The position numbers and the translations under genes are program-made. A DNA stretch of 17,429 nucleotides, taken from positions 1 to 17,429 of the forward strand of contig DASYJY010000108.1 in assembly GCA_035995985.1 (NCBI GenBank), written 5' to 3'. This document shows positions 1-8,181 of this stretch, one piece after another. The notes under the pieces are model-generated. The model was given only the letters and a program-made list of their open reading frames with translations, did not search any database and had not been told where the DNA came from. The stretch is from JADGNZ01 sp035995985. GTDB lineage: Bacteria; Acidobacteriota; Thermoanaerobaculia; Gp7-AA8. Numbering within the stretch: position 1 is the stretch's first letter; each line of letters starts with the position of its first letter.

Positions 1-72
1 GTGGCCGCGGAGGCGGCCACGACAAAATGCTCGCGCTACGCGAAATCTTTTAGCGGCCGCCTCCGCGGCCGC
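1..72. repeat. Pair of mutually complementary GC-rich hairpins
   Basis: Positions 1-20 form a perfect inverted repeat: 8-bp arms GTGGCCGC and GCGGCCAC around a GGAG loop. Positions 53-72 form a second one: arms GCGGCCGC on both sides of a CTCC loop. Apart from one base near each end, the second hairpin is the reverse complement of the first, so the whole 72 bp can also fold into one long cruciform with a 32-nt A/T-richer centre. This is the layout of REP/BIME-type intergenic elements. The element may extend left of the window. It could also act as a transcription barrier for a gene outside the window. Confidence 0.6.
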
Positions 73-94
73 ATATTCGTCTACCCTCGCGTAA

Positions 95-113
95 CCCCGC
101 GCCGAGCGCGGGG
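95..113. other. Short perfect hairpin upstream of the DUF72 gene
   Basis: Arms CCCCGCGC (95-102) and GCGCGGGG (106-113) enclose a CGA loop. No T-run follows on either strand, so it is not a classical intrinsic terminator. It may be another member of the hairpin repeats in this window, or a rho-independent-like stop lacking the U-tract for a gene to the left. Confidence 0.4.
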
Positions 114-162
114 CTGCATTGTCGAGCGAGCCTCCGCGCGCGTCGACGGATGCCTCATCCCT

Positions 163-168
163 GATAAT
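163..168 (+). promoter_or_regulatory. Possible -10 box directly ahead of the DUF72 start codon
   Basis: GATAAT lies five bases before the ATG at 174. If used as a -10 element, transcription would start at or very near the A of the ATG, giving a leaderless mRNA. That fits the absence of any purine-rich Shine-Dalgarno sequence before this gene. No convincing -35 hexamer is visible, so the call is weak. Confidence 0.25.
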
Positions 169-173
169 GCCCC

Positions 174-878
174 ATGCGCATCCGCGTCGGAACCAGCGGC
201 TACAGCTACAAAGAGTGGAAGGGGACGTTTTATCCCGACGATCTACCCGCGGCGAAGATGCTGCCGTACTACGGCGAACGATTCGACTCCGTCGAGATCA
301 ACAACACCTTCTATCGAATGCCCGACCCGAAGATGGTCGCCAAGTGGGGCGAGCAGGTTCCGGACGGATTCACGTTCGTCCTCAAGGCGCCGCAGCGGAT
401 CACGCATCAGAAGAAACTCGCGGATGCTTCCGCCGACGTCCGCTATCTCTTCGAAGCCGCATCAACTCTTGGCACGAAGCAAGGTCCGATTCTTTTTCAG
501 CTTCCGCCGTATCTGAAAAAAGACGCCGCGCGATTGCATGAATTCGTCGCCGAGCTGCCGGAGCAGGGGAGGGTCGCCTTCGAGTTTCGCCACGCCTCCT
601 GGTTCGACGACGAGGTCTACGCAATCCTGCGCGAGCGCGACATCGCCCTCTGCGCCGCCGACACCGACGAAGTCACCGATGTCGACTCGCTGGTCGTATC
701 GAGCGCCTCGTGGGGCTACATGCGTCTGCGGCGTACCGAGTACGGCGCGGGCGAGCTGGAGGCTTGGGCCGAGCGCGTGCAGCGGCAGTCGTGGGACGAC
801 GCGTACGTGTTTTTCAAGCATGAGGACGAAGGCAAAGGGCCGCGCTTCGCGGTGCAGTTCCGGGCGCTACTCCGTTGA
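174..878 (+). CDS. DUF72 (YecE-like) family protein
   Basis: A 234-residue protein that matches the DUF72 family from end to end. It has the N-terminal RIRVGTSGYSYKEWKG strand, then FYPDDLPAAKMLPYYGERFDSVEINNTFYRMP (split here by family landmarks: the Y-x-x-x-F-x-x-V-E-I-N-x-T-F-Y core at about residues 33-48), KAPQRITH, and FEFRHASWF near residue 140. The C-terminal AYVFFKHEDEGKGP stretch is the usual family ending. DUF72 proteins adopt a TIM-barrel-like fold. Their biochemical role is not established, so none is claimed. The ATG is chosen because the conserved first strand starts immediately after it. There is no Shine-Dalgarno sequence, but a -10-like GATAAT sits just upstream. It is probably co-transcribed with the acyltransferase 33 nt downstream. 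Confidence 0.9.
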   Translation: MRIRVGTSGYSYKEWKGTFYPDDLPAAKMLPYYGERFDSVEINNTFYRMPDPKMVAKWGEQVPDGFTFVLKAPQRITHQKKLADASADVRYLFEAASTLGTKQGPILFQLPPYLKKDAARLHEFVAELPEQGRVAFEFRHASWFDDEVYAILRERDIALCAADTDEVTDVDSLVVSSASWGYMRLRRTEYGAGELEAWAERVQRQSWDDAYVFFKHEDEGKGPRFAVQFRALLR

Positions 879-911
879 CGGCGCGGCGCACCGCCGCTAC
901 CCTTCGCAGCC

Positions 912-1622
912 GTGTCGCTGCTGCGGAGCCTGATGGTCTTCTCGACCTTGCTCACGTTGAAGTACGTGAGCAAACTCTTTTATCGCCACGACTACGGCTG
1001 GGTCGGCGACGTGCCACCGAAACCGTGGAAGCACATCCGGCTCGTCGCCTTCCTCAATCACACCAGCCTCTTCGAACCCGTTTTCCTCGGCGGCGTTCCG
1101 AACAGTTTCGTCTGGCGGCTGGCGGCGCACGGCGTCGTGCCGGCGGCGGACAAGACCACCGGCCGGCCGCTGGTCGGCATGATCTTCAAATTCGTCGCGC
1201 ATCACGTCGTGGCCATCACGCGCGAGCGCGACCACACCTGGTTCCAGCTCCTCAACAAGATCGATCCGCACTCGATGGTCATCATCCTCCCCGAGGGGCG
1301 GATGAAGCGCGCAAATGGACTGGATCTGCATGGCAATACGATGAACGTCCGCGGCGGCATCGCCGACATCCTGCTGGCCATGAAGCAGGGGAGGATGCTC
1401 ATCGCGTACAGCGGCGGACTGCATCACGTGCAGTTCCCCGGCGGATTCCCTCGCATCTTCAAGACAGTCCGGCTGCGGCTGGAGATCGTCGACATCGCCG
1501 CGTACATCGACGAGATGATGCGAAACGGCGGAGCGGATCAGTTCAAGAAAAACGTCATGCGCGATCTCGATCGGCGGCGCGATTTCTACTGCCCCGAAGA
1601 GCCGCTGCGCAAGACCGCCTGA
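912..1622 (+). CDS. PlsC-like lysophospholipid/glycerol acyltransferase
   Basis: A 236-residue protein with the landmarks of the PlsC acyltransferase superfamily. The catalytic block appears as N-H-T-S-L-F-E at about residues 48-54, where the usual H-x4-D has Glu in place of Asp. The second block is L-P-E-G-R-M-K near residue 125, equivalent to the P-E-G-T-R-S glycerol-phosphate-binding motif. The N-terminal segment (residues 2-24) is hydrophobic and likely membrane-associated. Known members transfer acyl chains from acyl-CoA or acyl-ACP to lysophosphatidate or related lipids at the inner membrane; the substrate here cannot be read from sequence. The start is a GTG with no clear Shine-Dalgarno sequence; an ATG seven codons later (933) is an alternative. 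Its last 37 bp overlap the 3' end of the convergent EAL gene. Confidence 0.8.
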   Translation: MSLLRSLMVFSTLLTLKYVSKLFYRHDYGWVGDVPPKPWKHIRLVAFLNHTSLFEPVFLGGVPNSFVWRLAAHGVVPAADKTTGRPLVGMIFKFVAHHVVAITRERDHTWFQLLNKIDPHSMVIILPEGRMKRANGLDLHGNTMNVRGGIADILLAMKQGRMLIAYSGGLHHVQFPGGFPRIFKTVRLRLEIVDIAAYIDEMMRNGGADQFKKNVMRDLDRRRDFYCPEEPLRKTA

Positions 1623-2368
1623 AACTCGTCGAGCGGCATCGGCTTGCTGAAGAGGAATCCCTGGATGTAGTCGCAGCCCATGCCGCGCAGGAACTCGAGC
1701 TGATCGCGATGCTCGATCCCCTCGGCGATCGCTTTCATTTCAAGTTCGTGCGCGAGGTCGATCATCGACTTCGTGATTGCCCGCGCCCGCTGATCGGACG
1801 ATAGCTTCGCTACGAACGTCGCCGGAACTTTCAGACCGTCGAGCGGAAAACGGAGCAGATGTTCGACCGACGAATGCCCAGTGCCGAAATCGTCGAGCCA
1901 AAGCTGCACGCCGAGCTCTTTCATCTCGTCGAGTACGTGCCTGGTCTGCTTCGGATGTTCGATGTAACTCACTTCCGTGATCTCGATGTTGATCTTTTGC
2001 AGATCGTTGCCGCTTCCAGTGACGAGCTTGTGCAACCGCTGCATTACGTCGCCTTCCTGAAATTCGCGCGGCGACAGATTCACGTTGAGGTGCACCTCGG
2101 GGCCGCCATCCTTCTGCCATGACGCGGCGTCGGCATACGCGCGATGCATCGTCCACGAGTCGAGGCGGAAGAGGTCCGGTCCTTCTTCGGCCGCTTGCGT
2201 GAGCGGCACCGCGCTGCGGATCTCTCCCGTTTCACGCCGCGCCCGCAGCAGCGCCTCGGCACTCACAATCGTTCGCGATTCGAGTTCGTGAATCGGCTGG
2301 TAGAAGAGGACGAGTTGATCCTGATCGAGCGCGCGGCGCACGCCCGATCGCGGTGCGGATTTGACCAT
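1586..2368 (-). CDS. Stand-alone EAL-domain c-di-GMP phosphodiesterase
   Basis: A 260-residue protein that is essentially one EAL domain (about residues 18-255), with no sensor, GGDEF or membrane segment. EAL proteins hydrolyse cyclic di-GMP to pGpG. Visible active-site elements are E38-A-L-L-R42 (EALLR), N97 in VNLSP, E129-I-T-E132, D159-D160 in DDFGTG, K180, E216 in AEGIE and Q236 in QGFLF. One departure stands out: the usual K-I-D motif reads K-V-P (180-182), so the conserved Asp is Pro. All the other metal and catalytic ligands are present, so activity is likely but not certain. The gene begins 10 nt after the stop of the secreted membrane-anchored protein, suggesting one operon. Its 3' end overlaps the convergent acyltransferase gene. 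Confidence 0.9.
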   Translation of the reverse strand: MVKSAPRSGVRRALDQDQLVLFYQPIHELESRTIVSAEALLRARRETGEIRSAVPLTQAAEEGPDLFRLDSWTMHRAYADAASWQKDGGPEVHLNVNLSPREFQEGDVMQRLHKLVTGSGNDLQKINIEITEVSYIEHPKQTRHVLDEMKELGVQLWLDDFGTGHSSVEHLLRFPLDGLKVPATFVAKLSSDQRARAITKSMIDLAHELEMKAIAEGIEHRDQLEFLRGMGCDYIQGFLFSKPMPLDEFQAVLRSGSSGQ

Positions 2369-2378
2369 CGAGGTCCGC

Positions 2379-3077
2379 CTACTTGCGCATTACCTGCCAG
2401 GCGGCGAGGGCGATGCCGGCCAAGGCGAGAATGACCAGCAGCTTGTTCTCAGCCACCGTCGACCAGATCGACTTCTGCGGCTTCGCCTTCGACTGCATCG
2501 CGCTCATCTGCACGCGCTGCGGCGCGCCCTTCATCGAATCGGACACCGCCTGCTTGAATGAACGGAGCGAGCGCGGCTCGTCACTCGGAGCGACGATGGC
2601 CATGGCGCGCTGCGTGTCGATGTGCATCACGTTCGACGGCATCGGCACGATCATCTTTTCGCCATGCTCGCCGGCCGCAACGTTGTAGGTTCCCTGATCG
2701 AAGTAGAGCGGAGTCGGCCCGAGGCGGGTGTTCTTGACGAAGATCACATGCTCGTCGCCTTCGTGGAAGGAGGGGACGCCGATCGTTTCCTGATGAATGC
2801 CGTTGACGCTGCCGCCAGGTGTGACGACGGTGACCTGGCCGTTTGCGTTGCCCTTCATCGTGTCTTCGACGTTGAAAGTCGCATAGGTGACGATCCATCG
2901 CCCGGTCGGATCGAACTTCGCCTCGGTCCTGACGCACTTGCCGAGGAAAATCGCAGCCGCGTTGTCGACCTTTTCGTCGAACGTCGCCGCCTGCGCAACG
3001 GCAGCATTTGCCGCGGGAACAGCAAGCGCGATCGTGACCAGCGCCAAGAGAGCGATCAATCGGTTATTTGGATTCAT
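2379..3077 (-). CDS. Secreted, C-terminally membrane-anchored protein of unknown function
   Basis: A protein of about 232 residues with no function I can name. Residues 1-30 are a signal peptide (basic start, hydrophobic LIALLALVTIALAV, then AANA/AQA cleavage options). The middle (about 35-130) holds a compact beta-rich domain with landmarks FLGKCVRTEAKFD, TYATFNVEDTMKG, VTPGGSVNGI and FHEGDEHVIFV. From memory this pattern (a strand, then 'V-E-x-x-K-G', 'T-P-G-G' and 'G-E-E-x-x-x-F') recurs in uncharacterised secreted bacterial proteins. The C-terminus has a transmembrane helix (LLVILALAGIALAAWQV) followed by MRK, so the domain would face outward and be held in the membrane. The ATG at 3077 is preferred to the GTG at 3086; neither has a strong Shine-Dalgarno sequence. 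It lies 10 nt upstream of the EAL gene, probably in the same transcript. Confidence 0.75.
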   Translation of the reverse strand: MNPNNRLIALLALVTIALAVPAANAAVAQAATFDEKVDNAAAIFLGKCVRTEAKFDPTGRWIVTYATFNVEDTMKGNANGQVTVVTPGGSVNGIHQETIGVPSFHEGDEHVIFVKNTRLGPTPLYFDQGTYNVAAGEHGEKMIVPMPSNVMHIDTQRAMAIVAPSDEPRSLRSFKQAVSDSMKGAPQRVQMSAMQSKAKPQKSIWSTVAENKLLVILALAGIALAAWQVMRK

Positions 3078-3183
3078 CTTGAGCACTCACTAAGCAAGCA
3101 CCAAGCCACTCTATTTCCTCTCTCCGCCTCTCCGCGAGCTCCGCGCGAAAACGTCGGGCCTGCTATGTGCACTGAGGCGCGAT
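3078..3183. other. Divergent intergenic region with pyrimidine-rich repeat-like tract
   Basis: This 106-bp gap between two divergent transcription units must hold promoters for both. No clear -35/-10 pair is visible. Positions 3110-3150 are a strand-biased run rich in CTC and CCGC (CTCTCCGCCTCTCCGCG and following) ending in GCGAAAA. It resembles a dispersed intergenic repeat seen in several soil phyla; that resemblance is recollection, not tested. Confidence 0.35.
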
Positions 3184-3501
3184 GTGCGCCGCTCTCTCGT
3201 CGCTCTCGTCCTGCTAGCGCTCGCCTGCAGCAAGCAGGACGCCGCGGAAAAACTTCAAAAGTCGGTCATCTCCTGGAGAGCAACGCTCCAGATTGTCGCG
3301 GACGCGCGGCTGAACAATGAAGTCCGTGCCGGCTTTGCCCTCAAGACGATCGACGAAGCCGTCGACGATCTCCAAGGCCAATCTTCGAAGACGACCAGCA
3401 AAGGCGCGGAGCAACTGATCGGCCTCGCCGCGAAGCTTCGCCAAGCCACCGAGCGCGATGACAAGGCAGCCATCGCGAAACTCCGAAGCGAAATGCGATG
3501 A
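3184..3501 (+). CDS. Small putative lipoprotein heading the metal-transport operon
   Basis: A 105-residue protein with a short basic and hydrophobic N-terminus (RRSLVALVLLALAC) and a Cys at residue 15, followed by SKQDA. The lipobox is imperfect (A-L-A-C rather than L-A-G-C), so lipidation is probable rather than certain. The rest (residues 16-105) is charged, mostly helical and coiled-coil-like, with many Ala, Lys, Glu and Gln and no recognisable domain. The start is a GTG chosen because it places the signal segment at the N-terminus; no Shine-Dalgarno sequence is evident. Its TGA overlaps the ATG of the transporter gene by four bases (ATGA), which argues strongly for translational coupling and a shared role. 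Function unknown. Confidence 0.65.
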   Translation: MRRSLVALVLLALACSKQDAAEKLQKSVISWRATLQIVADARLNNEVRAGFALKTIDEAVDDLQGQSSKTTSKGAEQLIGLAAKLRQATERDDKAAIAKLRSEMR

Positions 3502-4715
3502 AGAAGTTCCTCCAGGTCGCGCTCGGCGTCGTCACTGGCATCGGAGGTTTCCTCGAAGTCGGCTCGATCGCCACCGCCGCCGAGGCTGGAGCATCGTTCA
3601 AGTACGCGCTGTTGTGGTCGATCGCGCTCGGCACGATCTGCCTGATCTTCCTCGTCGAGATGACCGGCCGCCTCGCCGCCATCTCCAAACACGCAGTTGC
3701 CGACGCTGTCCGGGAGCGCCTCGGATTTCCCTTCGCCGTCATTCCGCGCGCCGCCGAGATCATCGTCAACGTCATGGTCATCGGTGCCGAGATCGGCGGC
3801 GTCTCACTCGCGCTGAAATTCATCACCGGGATCGATGTCCGCGTCTGGGCGATCCCGGTGACGCTGCTGATCTGGCTCGCCATCTGGGCAGGAACGCTGG
3901 ACTTCATCGAAGACGCGACCTCGATTCTCGGACTCGTCGCGATCGCGTTCGTCATCGCTGCGGTGAAGATGCATCCCGATACGCACGCTGTCCTCCGCGG
4001 CTTCATCCCTTCCGCACCGCGCCATGACCCCGCGCACTATTGGTACATCGCCGTCGGCATCCTCGGCGCGACGATCAGCCCGTACATGTTTCACTTCTAC
4101 GGCTCCGGCGCGATCGAGGACAAATGGGACGAAGACAGCCTCGGCGCGAATCGGATCACATCAGTCCTCGGGATGTCGTTCGGCGCGGTGATGTCGGTCG
4201 CCGTTCTCGTCTGCGCCGCGCTCGTGCTCGCACCGCGCGGCATCGAGGTGGCGCGTTACGAACAGGCCGCGCTGATTCTCATCCCCGCACTCGGCCGATG
4301 GGGATTGCCGCTCTTCGCCGCAACGCTCGGCGTCTGTTGCTTCGGAGCGGCGATTGAGGTGAGCCTGGCGACGGCGTACATGCTCGCCCAGACGCTCGGC
4401 TGGAACTGGGGCGAGAACAAGAAGCCCGACAAGGAAGCGCGTTTCTCGATGACGTACGTGGTCATGCTGCTCCTCGGCGGCGCACTGCTGCTGACCGGCA
4501 TCGATCCGTTGAAACTGACCATGTACGCGATGGCGCTGACGGCCGTGATTCTGCCGCTGATCGTGTTGCCGTTCGTCGTGCTGCTGAACGACGAGACGTA
4601 CGTTCACGAGCACACCAATGGGCCGATCGGAAACACGGTAGTGATTGTGACGATCGTCCTCGCATCGATCGTAGCCATCGTCACGATCCCGCTCGAAATC
4701 GTCGGAGGTGGCTGA
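3498..4715 (+). CDS. NRAMP-family metal ion transporter with altered metal-site motifs
   Basis: A 405-residue polytopic membrane protein with about eleven hydrophobic segments, matching the NRAMP (natural resistance-associated macrophage protein) family. NRAMP proteins are proton-coupled importers of Mn2+/Fe2+ with a LeuT-like fold. The TM1 block GGFLEVGSIATAAEAGASFKYALLW aligns to the canonical D-P-G-N-x-A-T region but reads E20-V-G-S23. The TM6 block GATISPYMFHF aligns to the canonical M-P-H region but reads S194-P-Y196. The metal-coordinating Asp, Asn and Met are therefore Glu, Ser and Ser. Divergent clades lacking the Met are known to carry other ions such as Mg2+ or Al3+, so the substrate should not be assumed to be Mn2+. 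The gene overlaps the upstream lipoprotein gene (ATGA) and the downstream PRC-barrel gene (TGATG). Confidence 0.88.
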   Translation: MKKFLQVALGVVTGIGGFLEVGSIATAAEAGASFKYALLWSIALGTICLIFLVEMTGRLAAISKHAVADAVRERLGFPFAVIPRAAEIIVNVMVIGAEIGGVSLALKFITGIDVRVWAIPVTLLIWLAIWAGTLDFIEDATSILGLVAIAFVIAAVKMHPDTHAVLRGFIPSAPRHDPAHYWYIAVGILGATISPYMFHFYGSGAIEDKWDEDSLGANRITSVLGMSFGAVMSVAVLVCAALVLAPRGIEVARYEQAALILIPALGRWGLPLFAATLGVCCFGAAIEVSLATAYMLAQTLGWNWGENKKPDKEARFSMTYVVMLLLGGALLLTGIDPLKLTMYAMALTAVILPLIVLPFVVLLNDETYVHEHTNGPIGNTVVIVTIVLASIVAIVTIPLEIVGGG

Positions 4716-5104
4716 TGAAAACGCACTACCACCTCGTCCGCGAGCTGCTCGACAACCAACTCGTCGATGCCGACAAACGCAACCTCGGCAAGATCGACGG
4801 CATCGCACTTCACGTCGCGCACGGCAAACAGCCGCGCGTTACGCATTTGGAGTCCGGCGCACTGATTCTGGCCGGCCGCCTCGGCCCCCGCTGGGAGCGT
4901 TTCGTCGCCTTCATGACGCGCCACTTCGGTGTTCGCAAGAATCCCGTCTTTCGCGTGCCGTGGTCGAAGGTCACGAAGACCGGAATCGACATTTACATCG
5001 ACATCGACGGCGTCAAATCCGACGCCTTCGCGTGGGAGCACTGGCTCGACGACCACCTGATCGGGAGGCTGCCGCTCGCTCATGAGCACATCAAAGAAGA
5101 ATGA
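4715..5104 (+). CDS. PRC-barrel domain protein A of the NRAMP cassette
   Basis: A 129-residue soluble protein. The N-terminal part (about 6-80) reads as a PRC-barrel: VRELLDNQLVDADKRNLGKIDGIAL, then a strand with RVTHLESG, and VPWSKVTK near residue 85, which is the usual family end. PRC barrels are small beta-barrel modules found in the photosynthetic reaction-centre H subunit, RimM and many ion-transport or stress proteins; they bind partner proteins or act as regulatory modules. The start codon shares one base with the transporter stop and is preceded by a strong Shine-Dalgarno sequence (GGAGGTG, 4704-4710). With the second PRC protein downstream, it probably forms a cytoplasmic regulatory or accessory part of the transporter; this is inference from position. 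Confidence 0.75.
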   Translation: MKTHYHLVRELLDNQLVDADKRNLGKIDGIALHVAHGKQPRVTHLESGALILAGRLGPRWERFVAFMTRHFGVRKNPVFRVPWSKVTKTGIDIYIDIDGVKSDAFAWEHWLDDHLIGRLPLAHEHIKEE

Positions 5105-5408
5105 AGTGAAGCTGGAGTTGCTCCTCGGCACGCGCGTCGTCGACAGCAACGGCGCGCGTGTCGGACGCATTGAAGAAGTGCTGGCCGACCGCGACGGCGA
5201 CGAGTTACTCGTGACGCACTACCTCGTCGGCCGCTACGGCCTCTTCGAGCGCTTCTCGATCTACCACATTGGCGTCGGCCTGCTTCGCTACCTCGGCAGC
5301 CGCGCCCAAAGCGCGAAACCTCATCGCATCCCATGGGACAAGCTGGACCTGAGCGACGCCGCACATCCGCGGCTGACATGTTCGATCGATGATTTGAAGA
5401 GCCGGTGA
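5082..5408 (+). CDS. PRC-barrel domain protein B of the NRAMP cassette
   Basis: A 108-residue soluble protein with a clear PRC-barrel at residues 9-88: LELLLGTRVVDSNGARVGRI, EEVLADRDGDELLVTHYLVG, and the closing IPWDKLDLSD. It overlaps protein A by 23 bp. A GGGAGG sequence lies about 14 nt before its ATG. The two PRC proteins share layout (G-x-x-V-x-D-x-x-x-x-x-x-G-x-I) but little identity, so they look like old paralogues or two halves of one binding unit. It is the last gene of the four-gene operon; 108 nt separate it from sdhC. Confidence 0.78.
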   Translation: MSTSKKNEVKLELLLGTRVVDSNGARVGRIEEVLADRDGDELLVTHYLVGRYGLFERFSIYHIGVGLLRYLGSRAQSAKPHRIPWDKLDLSDAAHPRLTCSIDDLKSR

Positions 5409-5480
5409 CAGAGTGCTCGATGCGCACGCCGCGGCATACGCGATTTTCAGCGCGTGTTCTTCACACCTGAGCGACGCGTC

Positions 5481-5508
5481 TTGACCCGTCGTCTCCCATC
5501 GCTAATGA
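5481..5508 (+). promoter_or_regulatory. Candidate sdh operon promoter
   Basis: TTGACC (5481-5486) and TAATGA (5503-5508) are separated by 16 bp, close to the sigma-70 consensus. If real, transcription would begin at about 5515-5517, at the ATG at 5517, so the sdhC message would be leaderless. It would also exclude the in-frame ATGs at 5505 and 5508, which lie inside the -10 box. Confidence 0.35.
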
Positions 5509-5516
5509 TGCAACCC

Positions 5517-6230
5517 ATGACCGCTGCCGCATCCGCGACACCGCATGTTCGCGCCTCCTGGATCGTCGAGTTCTACCGTTCCGCCATCGGCAAAAAGGCC
5601 GTCATGGCCGTCACCGGCGTCTTCCTCTTCGGCTGGATCTTTCTGCACATGGCCGGCAATCTCAAGGTTTACACCGGGGCGGAGCACTACAACGCCTACG
5701 CGCAGTTTCTGATCACGATGGGCGCGCCGCTGCTGCCGAACAAAGGGGCGCTGATCGCCGTCCGGACGCTGCTGTTGATCGCAGTCTGGTTGCACATTCA
5801 GGCAGCGACGCAGCTCACCATCATGAACAGAAAGGCGCGCCCGATCGGGTACGGCGAGCGCGATTACGTCGCCGGAACGTACGCCGCGCGGACCATGCGC
5901 TGGGGCGGCGTCATCATCCTGCTCTTCGTCATCTACCACATCGCCCATCTGACGTTTGGCAAGTTCCACCCGGACTTCATCGAAGGCGACGTCTACCACA
6001 ACTTCGTAGCGGCATTTCAGGTCTGGTGGGTGGGCGCGATCTACATCATCGCCAACCTCGCGCTGGGCATGCACCTCTACCACGGGCTCTGGAGTATGTT
6101 CAATTCGCTCGGCCTCAATCACGCGCGTTTCAATGCGTGGAAGCGCGCCTTCGCCACCGTCTTCGCGGTGGTCGTCACGCTCGCGAACATCTCCTTTCCG
6201 ATCGCCGTCCTGACGGGCTTCCTCCATTGA
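5517..6230 (+). CDS. sdhC: Succinate dehydrogenase cytochrome b558 subunit
   Basis: Membrane anchor of succinate dehydrogenase/fumarate reductase, of the single-subunit b558 class with five predicted transmembrane helices and usually two haems. Conserved landmarks are the N-terminal FYRSAIGKKAVMAVTG block, then IFLHMAGNL, WLHIQAATQL, IYHIAHLTFG and LGMHLYHGLWSMFNSLG. The His in these segments are the expected haem ligands. It carries electrons from SdhB to quinone. The start is uncertain: in-frame candidates are GTG 5454 and ATG 5505, 5508 and 5517. I chose 5517 (237 residues) because it fits the candidate promoter and places the conserved block about 20 residues in. No Shine-Dalgarno sequence is visible. 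It is followed 37 nt later by sdhA. Confidence 0.93.
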   Translation: MTAAASATPHVRASWIVEFYRSAIGKKAVMAVTGVFLFGWIFLHMAGNLKVYTGAEHYNAYAQFLITMGAPLLPNKGALIAVRTLLLIAVWLHIQAATQLTIMNRKARPIGYGERDYVAGTYAARTMRWGGVIILLFVIYHIAHLTFGKFHPDFIEGDVYHNFVAAFQVWWVGAIYIIANLALGMHLYHGLWSMFNSLGLNHARFNAWKRAFATVFAVVVTLANISFPIAVLTGFLH

Positions 6231-6267
6231 CCTCGGCTCGCGGACCACACAAGCAGGTGAAGACTCG

Positions 6268-8180
<1,913 letters not shown>

Positions 8181-8181
<1 letters not shown>

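Noticed and set aside
875..1804. 309-residue plus-strand frame across the acyltransferase and EAL genes
   Set aside because: It is Arg/His-rich, off-frame to two genes with clear motifs, and has no motif of its own.
2622..3320. 232-residue plus-strand frame covering the secreted protein and lipoprotein region
   Set aside because: It crosses the divergent intergenic region and lies antisense to a protein with a clear signal peptide and membrane anchor.
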